From the NCBI GenBank assembly GCA_030151255.1, contig JASLED010000076.1:1-39298 (forward strand): a DNA stretch of 39,298 bases, given 5' to 3'. The stretch comes from Flavobacterium sp. (GTDB taxonomy: Bacteria > Bacteroidota > Bacteroidia > Flavobacteriales > Flavobacteriaceae). This document shows positions 17,723-26,238 of the stretch, one piece after another. Within the stretch, counting starts at the first letter, position 1. The number at the start of each line of letters is the position of its first letter. The notes under the pieces are model-generated. The model saw only the letters and a list, made by a program, of their open reading frames with translations, did not search any database and was not told where the DNA came from. Made by a program: the position numbers and the translations under genes.

Positions 17723-18451
17723 CTACTTAGAAGCAGAATAAATGGTTGCGATTCCCATTGTTTGTGGGCGATGTTTTACATTACTAAACCCTACATTTTT
17801 CAAAATATTGTTTAATTCTTGACCAAAAGGGAAATTTTTAGCCGAATCAGACAAATATTGATACGCTTTTTGATCTTTAGAAAACAATCTGCCCATAAAA
17901 GGCATAATGTTTTGCGTATAAAAAAAGTATCCTTGTTTAAATGGAAATTTAGTTGGTACTGAAGTTTCTAAGATAATAAAAATACCATTAGGTTTTAAAA
18001 CTCTTAAAATTTCTGATAAACCTTTTTCTAAATTTTCAAAATTTCTAATTCCAAAGCCAACTGTAATGGCATCAAAGCTATTGTCTTCAAACGGAAGATT
18101 TTCAGAATCACCCTGAATCATTTCAATTTTATCTTGAAGATTTAATGCCTTTACTTTGCTTTTACCTACTTCTAACATTCCAGCAGAAAGGTCTAAACCT
18201 GTAATTTTTTTGGCATTTGTTTTAGATAAAAGAATAGCCATATCTCCAGTTCCTGTAGCGATATCTAAAATTGTTTCAGGATTGGTTTCGGCAACAAGTT
18301 TTAAAACTTTTTTTCTCCAACCTTGATCAGTCCCTAATGAAATCATTCGATTTAAATTGTCATAACTTCCAGAAATTGTATCGAACATTTGTTCAACTTG
18401 TTGTTTTTTACCAAGTTGAGAATCTTTATAGGGCGTGATATTTTTACTCAT
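17723..18451 (-). CDS. ubiE: Demethylmenaquinone methyltransferase UbiE/MenG
   Basis: 242 aa from the chosen ATG. A class I SAM methyltransferase for the last step of menaquinone synthesis, the expected quinone in this group. SAM motif I is LDIATGTGDMAILL (about 62-75); the family segments VEQMFDTISGSYDNLNRMISLG and DAITVGFGIRNFENLEKGL are present. An in-frame ATG 6 codons upstream (18469) lies inside the promoter box at 18467-18474, so the later start (MSKNITPYKDS) is chosen. The operon continues into porT. Confidence 0.96.
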   Translation of the reverse strand: MSKNITPYKDSQLGKKQQVEQMFDTISGSYDNLNRMISLGTDQGWRKKVLKLVAETNPETILDIATGTGDMAILLSKTNAKKITGLDLSAGMLEVGKSKVKALNLQDKIEMIQGDSENLPFEDNSFDAITVGFGIRNFENLEKGLSEILRVLKPNGIFIILETSVPTKFPFKQGYFFYTQNIMPFMGRLFSKDQKAYQYLSDSAKNFPFGQELNNILKNVGFSNVKHRPQTMGIATIYSASK

Positions 18452-18466
18452 TTTAAAAAATTTTAG

Positions 18467-18474
18467 CAAATATA
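18467..18474 (-). promoter_or_regulatory. -7 promoter box upstream of ubiE-porT
   Basis: The minus strand reads TATATTTG (TAnnTTTG), 15 nt before the ubiE start. It overlaps an alternative upstream ATG and so argues against that start. Confidence 0.65.
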
Positions 18475-18544
18475 AATAAACTGTGGCAAATACTTAAACA
18501 GACTTTTGTCAGTTGGTAGATGCAGATGAATTCTTTTGAAAATA

Positions 18545-19111
18545 CTATAAATTGTAATACATATGATAGTATTCGCCACCAGCAAAGTCAACTATGTTAC
18601 CTTGTACGAAACCTTTTTTGCTATATAATCTTGCTGCGTCTGGATTTTCTAAATCTACTAATAATCCAATTTTATTAAAATTATTTTCTTTAGCAAATTC
18701 AATGATTTTGGTAATTAACAATCCTCCTAATCCTTGTCCTTGCATTAAAGGTGATACTGAAAGAGTATCAAGATAAAGTTCATCGCCTTGTGTTTCCGCT
18801 TCAGGAATAGTGTAATTATTGTATTTTTTTTGCATTAACTCTAAAACAGGTTTTCTCAATTCTTCTAAATAATTGCCATTATAGGCATTAATTACACCAA
18901 CTACATCATCATCTTCATTTGTAATTACAAAACAATTTTCATAACTATATTGATTTTTTGGTTTTTTGTATAAAGTAGTTAGAAAATCGATCGCTTCCTC
19001 AATATCTTCTTTTTGAATAAAGTCAAAAACAATATCCTCCATTGCTTGCAACAGTAATTCAGGAACAATATCATGATCTTTAACAGTAGCTTGTCTTATT
19101 GTAAATTCCAT
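18545..19111 (-). CDS. GNAT-family N-acetyltransferase
   Basis: 188 aa. The acetyl-CoA-binding motif A is seen as LSVSPLMQGQGLGGLLITKIIEF, with Q124-G-Q-G-L-G129 in the pyrophosphate loop. It is followed by the motif B-like NPDAARLYSKKGFV stretch with the conserved Tyr. The substrate is unknown. It stands alone between ubiE and the symporter gene with its own promoter box. Confidence 0.9.
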   Translation of the reverse strand: MEFTIRQATVKDHDIVPELLLQAMEDIVFDFIQKEDIEEAIDFLTTLYKKPKNQYSYENCFVITNEDDDVVGVINAYNGNYLEELRKPVLELMQKKYNNYTIPEAETQGDELYLDTLSVSPLMQGQGLGGLLITKIIEFAKENNFNKIGLLVDLENPDAARLYSKKGFVQGNIVDFAGGEYYHMYYNL

Positions 19112-19127
19112 AGTTTTTTATTTGTTG

Positions 19128-19135
19128 CAAATTTA
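19128..19135 (-). promoter_or_regulatory. -7 promoter box upstream of the GNAT gene
   Basis: The minus strand reads TAAATTTG (TAnnTTTG), 16 nt before the ATG. A palindrome lies immediately upstream at 19148-19166. Confidence 0.6.
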
Positions 19136-19147
19136 CTAAACACTTTT

Positions 19148-19166
19148 AGTTTATAGGCTATAAACT
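19148..19166. repeat. Inverted repeat at the agcS stop / GNAT promoter
   Basis: AGTTTATA (19148-19155), GGC, TATAAACT (19159-19166): a perfect 8-bp inverted repeat overlapping the agcS stop codon and sitting 12 nt upstream of the GNAT -7 box. Only on the plus strand is it followed by a T-run, so it is not a classical terminator for agcS. It may be a transcript-end hairpin or an operator. Confidence 0.55.
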
Positions 19167-20606
19167 CTTTTTTTCATTCAATAACCTTTTCCAAATCGGA
19201 CTTGCATTTTTAATACCTACTTTTTCAGGATCAAATGTTGGATTTATTCCTTGTTTGTATTGATGCAGATAATCTTTTAAGGCTAATAATGCAGGTTTTT
19301 GTAAAATTAAAATTGCGGTTAAGTTCATCCAAGCCATAGCGCCAACACCAATATCTCCAACAGCCCATGCAGTGCTAGGCTCGTTGATAGAAGCAATGTA
19401 TACGGTAACTAAAATAATGATTCTCATTATCCAACGCAATACCATATTTTTTTTGGTACTTAAGTAATCAAAATTTGATTCTGCCATAAACACGTAAGAC
19501 ATAATGGTGGTAAATGCAAAAAAGGTTAATGCAATAGCTACAAATTGACTTGCAATTAAAGGAAATTGACTTGCTACGGCGTTTACGGTATAAGCAGATC
19601 CGGCTTCTACACCCGGAATATTTTTTATTATATATTCGCCTGCATCGTCAAATACATTGTATTGATGAGTAAATAAAATCATTAATGCTGTAGCGGTACA
19701 AACAAAAATAGTATCAATATAAACCGAAAAAGCTTGTACAAAACCTTGCTTTGCTGGATGTGATGTTTCTGAAGCAGCAGCGGCATGAGGAGCTGTACCT
19801 TGACCAGCTTCATTAGAATAAATACCACGTTTTACTCCCCATGCAATAGCTGAACCAAAAATAGCACTGAAAGTTGCCTCCATGTTAAATGCTGATCTAA
19901 AAATAAGCGAAAAAACAGCAGGTACCTCTTGTATGTTAATTAGGATAATAATAACTGCCATAATAATATAGATGGCAGCCATAAAAGGAACAATAACTTG
20001 AGCAATACGCCCAATTTTTTTAGCGCCACCAAATACTGTAAGTGCTAAAAACACACAAATCATAATTCCTGTAATCCAATGCGGAATATTAAAAGCATCA
20101 TGTATTCCTGTAGAGATACTGTTGCTCTGAATGCTCGGTAAAAATAAGGTGCAACTAATAATGGTTACAACAGAAAATAATAAAGCAAACGCTTTACTTT
20201 TCATTCCTTCTTCAATATAATAGGCAGGACCACCACAGTATTGTCCGTTAATTTCTTTTTTGTAGATTTGAGCCAAGGTAGATTCTATAAAAGCAGATGC
20301 GCTGCCAAGAAAAGCAATCATCCACATCCAGAATATAGCGCCAGGGCCACCAGCAGCAATAGCTGTTGCAACTCCAACAATATTTCCAACTCCAACACGT
20401 CCTGCAATAGCAATGCTAAAAGCTTGAAATGGACTTACTCCTTTTTCTGAAGATCCCTCGGTAAATAACAATTTTACCATATGAGGTATATATCTCAATT
20501 GCACTAATTTGGTTCTGAAGGTAAAAAATAAACCTACAAATAAGCAAAAAGCAATAAATACGTCTGACCAAATCCAAGAGTTTATTACATTGATAATTTT
20601 TTCCAT
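19158..20606 (-). CDS. Alanine/glycine:cation symporter, AgcS family
   Basis: 482 aa with about ten or eleven membrane segments. The family signature GIYSNEAGQGTAPHAAAA is present (from residue 261), as is the N-terminal GRVGVGNIVGVATAIAAGGPGAIFW segment that lines the Na+/substrate site in the family. Imports alanine or glycine with sodium at the inner membrane. Single gene; no exact TAnnTTTG box was found in its upstream gap. Confidence 0.96.
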   Translation of the reverse strand: MEKIINVINSWIWSDVFIAFCLFVGLFFTFRTKLVQLRYIPHMVKLLFTEGSSEKGVSPFQAFSIAIAGRVGVGNIVGVATAIAAGGPGAIFWMWMIAFLGSASAFIESTLAQIYKKEINGQYCGGPAYYIEEGMKSKAFALLFSVVTIISCTLFLPSIQSNSISTGIHDAFNIPHWITGIMICVFLALTVFGGAKKIGRIAQVIVPFMAAIYIIMAVIIILINIQEVPAVFSLIFRSAFNMEATFSAIFGSAIAWGVKRGIYSNEAGQGTAPHAAAASETSHPAKQGFVQAFSVYIDTIFVCTATALMILFTHQYNVFDDAGEYIIKNIPGVEAGSAYTVNAVASQFPLIASQFVAIALTFFAFTTIMSYVFMAESNFDYLSTKKNMVLRWIMRIIILVTVYIASINEPSTAWAVGDIGVGAMAWMNLTAILILQKPALLALKDYLHQYKQGINPTFDPEKVGIKNASPIWKRLLNEKKSL

Positions 20607-20740
20607 TTAACTATGTTGTTGTTTAAAGGATAAAAATTACTCAAAATTCTCTGTTATTTCTCTTTTTGAGTGTTTTATTTTTAGAAAATATAAAAAAAGT
20701 ACTTAATTGTGATAATAATAAGTATGTAAAAACAAGGTCT

Positions 20741-20773
20741 AAAAAAAAGCTACCTTATATAAAGGTAGCTTTT
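20741..20773 (-). terminator. Terminator of ppa
   Basis: GCTACCTT (20749-20756) pairs with AAGGTAGC (20762-20769) around a 5-nt loop. On the minus strand an 8-T tract follows. It lies just downstream of the ppa stop. Confidence 0.9.
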
Positions 20774-20780
20774 GATATTT

Positions 20781-21308
20781 TTAGTAGCGAATGCTAAATA
20801 AACCTTCTGGTTTGTTTTCGATAGCATCAAAACGAGCTTTACAATCTTTAATCATTTGGATAGCTGCTGCTTTATCTCCAAATCCATTTGTAGTAACTGC
20901 TTTGTTTTCTAAGTCTTTGTAAACTTTGAAAAAGTGTTCAATTTCTTTTTTGAAATGCTCGTTTACATCATTGATGTCATTAAGCTTATTCATAATTGGA
21001 TCAGAAACTGGTACACATAATATTTTTTCATCATCACCTTTGTCATCAGCCATGTAGAAAACACCAACTGGTTTAACTTCTACAATCATTCCTGGTAAAG
21101 ATGGTTCTGTAAACATTACTAAAACATCTAGTGGATCTCCGTCTAAAGCTAAAGTTTCTGGAATAAAACCGTAGTCTGCCGGATATCTCATGTTTGAGTA
21201 TAATAAACGATCAAATCTTAATCTTTTTAAATCGAAATCATATTCATATTTATTTCTGCTTCCTGCTGGAATTTCAACAAAAGCATCAAAAGTTTCGAAA
21301 GTACTCAT
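20781..21308 (-). CDS. ppa: Inorganic pyrophosphatase, family I
   Basis: 175 aa, the usual length for the bacterial soluble enzyme. It hydrolyses pyrophosphate to phosphate with Mg2+. The active-site motif is D56-G-D58-P-L-D61-V-L-V; the N-terminal EIPAGSRNKYEYD segment and RYPADYGFIP are also typical. Monocistronic: promoter box upstream, terminator directly downstream. Confidence 0.97.
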   Translation of the reverse strand: MSTFETFDAFVEIPAGSRNKYEYDFDLKRLRFDRLLYSNMRYPADYGFIPETLALDGDPLDVLVMFTEPSLPGMIVEVKPVGVFYMADDKGDDEKILCVPVSDPIMNKLNDINDVNEHFKKEIEHFFKVYKDLENKAVTTNGFGDKAAAIQMIKDCKARFDAIENKPEGLFSIRY

Positions 21309-21348
21309 ATCTTTTTGTTTTATTAAACGATAATTAAAATAACGGGTG

Positions 21349-21356
21349 CAAAAATA
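21349..21356 (-). promoter_or_regulatory. -7 promoter box upstream of ppa
   Basis: The minus strand reads TATTTTTG (TAnnTTTG), 40 nt before the ppa ATG. Confidence 0.6.
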
Positions 21357-21394
21357 CTTTAATTACAGTTGTTTACCAAGTTTTTGAGGTAATA

Positions 21395-23887
21395 TTAGAA
21401 AGAAAAACCAAATGAACCTCTTATAGCAAATTTTCGAGCGTCTGGTGTGTCTAAATAATTGCCTCTCCAACTAAGATCTAATCGGAATATTTTAAAAATA
21501 TTTCCTACTCCTACATAATATTCATAATATACTTTGTCTGGCGCATGATATACCAAAGATGAAGCATTTAGGTCGATGTTTTCTTGTGAAATTTTACCAT
21601 ATACTCCTCTAATACCAATAATTTCTCTTAAGTTAAAATCGCGAAGCCAAGCTATGCGTGAAAATAATCGTCCTCCAAAATTATGTTCTAAATGCAACGT
21701 TGCATATTCGTTGGTTACAAATTCATAATAATTAAGGTTGGCAAATGTATTAGGGATATGAAACCAAGATTGATTTCCTGGGATAACGTTTAATAATCCT
21801 AACGGAACTTCGCCAAATGTTTTACCTGCTTCTATAGTGGTTGTAAGTTCACCAAATCCGCCAAGTAAAACGGGTTTTCTAGCATATAGTTGTAATTTGT
21901 CATACGTAAAATCGCTTTTAAGTATTCCTTTTACACCGTGGCTATATCTTAAATAAAGCTTTAAGTATCTTTCATCTATTGTTTTTCGGTCTACACCATA
22001 TCCAATTGTGCGTTTGCCTGGCGTGTAATCTACCGCAAATTCCACTTCAGATTGTCTGGTTTCGTCAGAAATGATATTTTGTTCTTTATTAATGTAATAA
22101 TCTAAATTAAAACGATCAGATGACGGACGTAAAGTTCTGTAACTAAATGTTGATAAAAATCGAAGATTTTTTACAGGTTCAATTTCCAATCCAACGGTAG
22201 ATAAATTAATGTTTGTTAATTTTGAATTATCTCCGCTAGAAAATAAAGAACTTGATGCAAAACTTCTTGCTAAAACATCGTTAGTTTCGGTTAAGCTTAC
22301 TCCAATTTGTTCAATATCTCTTCGGTTTCCTCCATAAAGAATGAAACGAGTTGGTGTGTTTAGCATTACTTTACCATTAAATCCGTATTTGAATTTGTCA
22401 TCTTTAAATCCGTAAGCAACATATCCTTCCAATCGCCATTTGTCGTTTGGACCAAAATAGGTTCTTCCGCCAGCTCTTAAGCGCAAACCTTCAATATCGT
22501 TATAACCAAATGATGAAAATATTGGTCCGTAATCAAATTTGTATTTTGGTATATTGTAATAATTACTAGCAATAGTTGAGGTTAAATCAAATAAGAAACG
22601 AAATTTAGGTACTGTTTTAAGTGTATCGAGCATTTTATAAATACCGTACTCATCTTTACTTAATGCTTCAAAACGATAGGTTTTCCAAAACTCGTCAGAG
22701 CGAGTGTAAATTGATTCGTCATATTTGTTTACATCTTCTTTATAAAAATCGGCAGGATGCGTAATGTCAAATTTATGATTTTGAAATACACTTGTTCGTT
22801 TACCATACATTCCTTTCGATTCTTCTTTTTTAGAGATAGAAAAGTCAGACATAAAATGATCTCTTTTCAAAAGAAAAACAGAATCGTTTAAAACATCAAA
22901 CTCTTGCTCAATGTATATTTCTTTAATCCAGTTGATGTTTGCATCTTTACTGGCTTCTAAGTTAATTTTCTTTATTGCGTAGGTAGAATCGTTTACCCAA
23001 AAATCGCCACTAAAAGTTAGTTCTCCTTTTCTTCTAGGATAATAAACAATTTTATAACACCATTTATTTTCTATAAAAGCACTGTCTGCTAAAATGTAAT
23101 TATATACATTAATACCTGTTCTGGAAAGCGGACTAACGAAGTCTTTATTGAAAATCTTGATATAATTGTCATAGATATTGTATTCGGCATACAAATCTTT
23201 TACAAATTCAATAATGTATTGGTTGGTATCAAATCCTGAGTTTTTGTTACCAAGTGTTTTTTCTATTTTTCGATTGTTTTTATTATCACCGTATACTTTA
23301 GCGATATTTTCGTTGATAAAAATAGGTAAATATGTTTTTCCTGTAATTCGATTGGTATCAACTTGATTAAAAATAAACTCCATTCCTCTGAAAATTCGTT
23401 TAGCACGATAAGCACTATCTATTGAATTTAAATCGAATTGAATTTTTTCATATTTGTCATACTCATATTGAGGAAACATATTTAAGCCATTTTTTCTTTT
23501 CCTTTCCCAAATTTTTCTTAGAATATCTATAGCTGGATTATTTTTCTTTGAAGTTTTTCCAGTATAGATTTTTACTTCATTTAGAAGATTATCTTCTGTT
23601 AATTTTATCGTAAGGTCTAAGTTATTTCGGTGATTTAGCGGTATATATTCGGTTTTATAACCTACAAAAGCAACAACAAGTGTGTCGTGTTTATCGTCAG
23701 ATTCTAGATAAAACTTACCATAATCATTTGCAATAACACCTTTAGTGGAATTTTTAAAATATACACTTGCATAAGGTACTTCTAACTTATTGTCGTCTAT
23801 AATTTTACCACTTACTTTGGTTTGGGCTAATGATAAATTAGCCATAGAAAAAAGTAAAAATAGAAGGTAAAATACTTGTTTTTTCAT
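21395..23887 (-). CDS. DUF5686 outer-membrane protein with carboxypeptidase-regulatory-like domain
   Basis: 830 aa from the chosen ATG. Signal peptide (MKKQVFYLLFLLFSMANLSLAQ region, cleaved after about residue 21), a carboxypeptidase-D-regulatory-like beta-sandwich at about 25-105 (KVSGKIIDD, VPYASVYFKNSTKG), then the long DUF5686 region ending in a beta-barrel with terminal Phe (SFGFSF). This architecture is common in Bacteroidota, and the fold suggests a TonB-receptor-related or Omp85-like outer-membrane barrel, but no function is known to me. Another in-frame ATG is 5 codons upstream (23902). No exact promoter box was seen, so readthrough from pdhB past the terminator at 23908-23941 or an atypical promoter is likely. 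Confidence 0.88.
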   Translation of the reverse strand: MKKQVFYLLFLLFSMANLSLAQTKVSGKIIDDNKLEVPYASVYFKNSTKGVIANDYGKFYLESDDKHDTLVVAFVGYKTEYIPLNHRNNLDLTIKLTEDNLLNEVKIYTGKTSKKNNPAIDILRKIWERKRKNGLNMFPQYEYDKYEKIQFDLNSIDSAYRAKRIFRGMEFIFNQVDTNRITGKTYLPIFINENIAKVYGDNKNNRKIEKTLGNKNSGFDTNQYIIEFVKDLYAEYNIYDNYIKIFNKDFVSPLSRTGINVYNYILADSAFIENKWCYKIVYYPRRKGELTFSGDFWVNDSTYAIKKINLEASKDANINWIKEIYIEQEFDVLNDSVFLLKRDHFMSDFSISKKEESKGMYGKRTSVFQNHKFDITHPADFYKEDVNKYDESIYTRSDEFWKTYRFEALSKDEYGIYKMLDTLKTVPKFRFLFDLTSTIASNYYNIPKYKFDYGPIFSSFGYNDIEGLRLRAGGRTYFGPNDKWRLEGYVAYGFKDDKFKYGFNGKVMLNTPTRFILYGGNRRDIEQIGVSLTETNDVLARSFASSSLFSSGDNSKLTNINLSTVGLEIEPVKNLRFLSTFSYRTLRPSSDRFNLDYYINKEQNIISDETRQSEVEFAVDYTPGKRTIGYGVDRKTIDERYLKLYLRYSHGVKGILKSDFTYDKLQLYARKPVLLGGFGELTTTIEAGKTFGEVPLGLLNVIPGNQSWFHIPNTFANLNYYEFVTNEYATLHLEHNFGGRLFSRIAWLRDFNLREIIGIRGVYGKISQENIDLNASSLVYHAPDKVYYEYYVGVGNIFKIFRLDLSWRGNYLDTPDARKFAIRGSFGFSF

Positions 23888-23907
23888 AAATTTTTTATGC
23901 ATATAAA

Positions 23908-23941
23908 TAAAAACTCCATCTTAAATAATTTAAGATGGAGT
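23908..23941 (-). terminator. Terminator of pdhB
   Basis: A perfect 12-bp stem (23913-23924 with 23930-23941) with a 5-nt loop, followed on the minus strand by TTTTATTTAT. It lies between pdhB and the DUF5686 gene. The tail is only moderately T-rich, so partial readthrough is possible. Confidence 0.8.
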
Positions 23942-23973
23942 GTATAAATATACAATATTTTTATCTGAAAAAA

Positions 23974-24951
23974 TTATCTATACAATACTTTTTTAACCGC
24001 GTTGATTACGTCATTTGAATTAGGTAACCATTCTTCTAATAAATGAGGAGAATATGGCGCAGGCGTATCTGCAGTTGTAATTCTTTGTATTGGTGCATCT
24101 AAATGATCAAATGCTTGTTCTTGAACTAAGTAAGTGATTTCAGACGAAATACTTCCAAATGGCCAAGCTTCTTCTAAAATTACTAAACGATTAGTTTTCT
24201 TTACAGAGTTTAAGATAGCTGCTTGATCTAATGGACGAATTGTTCTTAAATCGATGATTTCACAAGAAATTCCTTCTTTTTCTAATTCATCAGCTGCTTT
24301 GTAAGCTTCTTTGATGATTTTTCCAAAAGATACAATTGTAACGTCTTTTCCTTCTCTTTTTATATCAGCAACACCAATAGGAAGTACATATTCTCCTTCT
24401 GGCACTTCGCCTTTGTCTCCATACATTTGCTCAGATTCCATGAAGATTACTGGATCGTTATCGCGAATAGCAGCTTTTAATAAACCTTTTGCATCATATG
24501 GATTTGAAGGAACAATTACTTTTAATCCGGGTACATTCGCATACCAATTCTCAAATGCTTGAGAGTGAGTAGCTCCTAATTGACCTGCAGATGCAGTAGG
24601 GCCACGAAATACAATTGGAATGTTGAATTGACCACCTGACATTTGACGCATTTTTGCTGCGTTATTTATTATTTGGTCGATTCCTACTAAAGAGAAGTTG
24701 AACGTCATAAATTCAACAATCGGACGATTTCCATTCATTGCAGAACCAACACCAATTCCTGCAAAACCTAATTCTGCAATTGGAGCATCGATTACGCGCT
24801 TAGGACCAAATTCGTCTAACATACCTTTTGAAGCTTTATAAGCACCATTATATTCTGCTACTTCTTCGCCAATTAAGTAAATTGATTCGTCATGACGCAT
24901 CTCTTCGCTCATAGCTTCACATATAGCTTCTCTAAATTGAATCGTTCTCAT
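23974..24951 (-). CDS. pdhB: Pyruvate dehydrogenase E1 component, beta subunit
   Basis: 325 aa, the full length of the E1-beta subunit of the alpha2-beta2 type complex. It binds thiamine diphosphate together with the alpha subunit and decarboxylates pyruvate to feed acetyl-CoA formation. Typical segments are LIGEEVAEYNGAYKASKGM, DAPIAELGFAGIGVGSAMNG, PIVFRGPTASAGQLGATHSQ and EEAWPFGSISSEI. The alpha and E2 genes are not adjacent, so the complex is encoded at split loci. A related branched-chain or acetoin E1-beta is a less likely alternative. Confidence 0.94.
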   Translation of the reverse strand: MRTIQFREAICEAMSEEMRHDESIYLIGEEVAEYNGAYKASKGMLDEFGPKRVIDAPIAELGFAGIGVGSAMNGNRPIVEFMTFNFSLVGIDQIINNAAKMRQMSGGQFNIPIVFRGPTASAGQLGATHSQAFENWYANVPGLKVIVPSNPYDAKGLLKAAIRDNDPVIFMESEQMYGDKGEVPEGEYVLPIGVADIKREGKDVTIVSFGKIIKEAYKAADELEKEGISCEIIDLRTIRPLDQAAILNSVKKTNRLVILEEAWPFGSISSEITYLVQEQAFDHLDAPIQRITTADTPAPYSPHLLEEWLPNSNDVINAVKKVLYR

Positions 24952-24985
24952 AAGTTATTATTTTCCGTAAATTATTCAATGAAAG

Positions 24986-24993
24986 CAAAAGTA
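24986..24993 (-). promoter_or_regulatory. -7 promoter box upstream of pdhB
   Basis: The minus strand reads TACTTTTG (TAnnTTTG), 34 nt before the pdhB start. A short inverted repeat AGAAC-4-GTTCT (25011-25024) lies 17 nt further upstream, in the position of the -33 region. Confidence 0.6.
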
Positions 24994-25413
24994 TAAAAAA
25001 ATATGATTATAGAACTTATGTTCTGGTGTGTTTTGTTTTTTTTAACTGAATTGTTCGGTAGAAAATATTTTTATTGTAAACGAATGGTTTTTATATTCTG
25101 AAATTATATCAGATTTCAGAATTTATTTCTCAAAAATAAAATATAACGAATCTTGTTTTTTCGTTTTATAACATTTAATTGAAGGAGAAATTGTTAGTTT
25201 AGAAGATCAAATCATTCTTAAAGCCAAATTAAAATATTGAAGAATGTTTTTTGATAAGTTTTTATTTTTTTAGGTTTTTGGATAAATGAAAACAATTTTC
25301 GAAATACCAATTTGTATCAACTTTCTTCATTCTACTGAGATTTAACAAATTTTAAGTGATTAAAGAGTGTGTGAATATTATGCTAGCATAGTAAAATATT
25401 AAAAATTAATTCT
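24994..25413. other. Long divergent intergenic region between pdhB and etfB
   Basis: No gene supported. It holds three inverted repeats: AGAAC-4-GTTCT at 25011-25024; a perfect 10-bp repeat 25095-25104 with 25113-25122 (loop 8); and a 12-bp palindrome TATGCTAGCATA at 25379-25390. A short codon-like stretch (25172-25240) encodes HLIEGEIVSLEDQIILKAKLKY and then a stop. It reads like a protein C-terminus without a body, possibly a gene remnant. Confidence 0.6.
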
Positions 25414-25421
25414 TATTTTCG
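25414..25421 (+). promoter_or_regulatory. Candidate -7 promoter box of etfBA
   Basis: TATTTTCG differs from TAnnTTTG at one position. It lies 40 nt before the etfB ATG and 23 nt after the 12-bp palindrome at 25379-25390. Confidence 0.4.
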
Positions 25422-25461
25422 TTCACTAATAATATTGTAAAACACAAAAACTATAATAATA

Positions 25462-26208
25462 ATGAAAATATTAGTTTGCATCAGCCACGTACCTGATACT
25501 ACGTCTAAAATCAACTTCACGAATGGTGATACTGAGTTTGACACAAATGGAGTACAATTTGTGATTAATGCTAATGATGAATATGCTTTAACACGTGCTA
25601 TTTGGTTTAAAGAAAAACAAGGTGCTACCGTAACTGTAGTAAATGTTGGAGGCGCAGATACTGAGCCTACATTAAGAAAAGCTTTAGCTATTGGAGCAGA
25701 TGAAGCAATTCGTGTAAACGCAAATCCTACTGACGGATTATTCGTAGCAAAACAATTAGTAGAAGTAGTTAAAAATGGCGGGTACGATTTAGTTCTTGCA
25801 GGAAAAGAATCTTTGGATTATAACGGAGGAATGGTACCAGGAATGATGGCTGCTCTTTTAGGATATGATTTTGTTGGTTCTTGTGAAGGATTAGAAATTG
25901 ATGGAACTTCTGTTACTGCAATTCGTCAAATTGATGGAGGAAAAGAAACTATTTCTGGAAAACTTCCAATGGTAATTGGTGGACAAAAAGGATTGGTAGA
26001 CGAAAAAGATTTACGTATTCCAAACATGCGCGGAATCATGGCAGCAAGAACGAAAGCATTAACAGTGCTTGAGGCTGTAGGAACAGACGGAGCTACTAAA
26101 ACAGTTAAGTTTGAAAAACCAGCTGCAAAATCTGCTTGTAAAATGATTTCTCCAGATAACGTTCAGGAGTTAATCGACTTGTTACACAACGAGGCAAAAG
26201 TAATCTAA
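25462..26208 (+). CDS. etfB: Electron transfer flavoprotein, beta subunit
   Basis: 248 aa. With EtfA it forms the FAD-containing carrier that takes electrons from acyl-CoA and other dehydrogenases to the quinone pool. The N-terminal MKILVCISHVPDT, the AMP-binding region and the C-terminal family signature PNMRGIMAARTKAL (about 197-210) are visible. It lies 30 nt before etfA. Only the pair is present here; no ETF-quinone oxidoreductase gene is nearby. Confidence 0.97.
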   Translation: MKILVCISHVPDTTSKINFTNGDTEFDTNGVQFVINANDEYALTRAIWFKEKQGATVTVVNVGGADTEPTLRKALAIGADEAIRVNANPTDGLFVAKQLVEVVKNGGYDLVLAGKESLDYNGGMVPGMMAALLGYDFVGSCEGLEIDGTSVTAIRQIDGGKETISGKLPMVIGGQKGLVDEKDLRIPNMRGIMAARTKALTVLEAVGTDGATKTVKFEKPAAKSACKMISPDNVQELIDLLHNEAKVI

Positions 26209-26238
26209 TCTATCATTTTAATTTAAAAAGAAAAGAAT

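Noticed and set aside
18505..18530. tRNA-like string TCAGTTGGTAG downstream of ubiE's promoter region
   Set aside because: It matches a D-arm for 11 nt, but no acceptor, anticodon or T-arm can be built around it, so it is probably chance.
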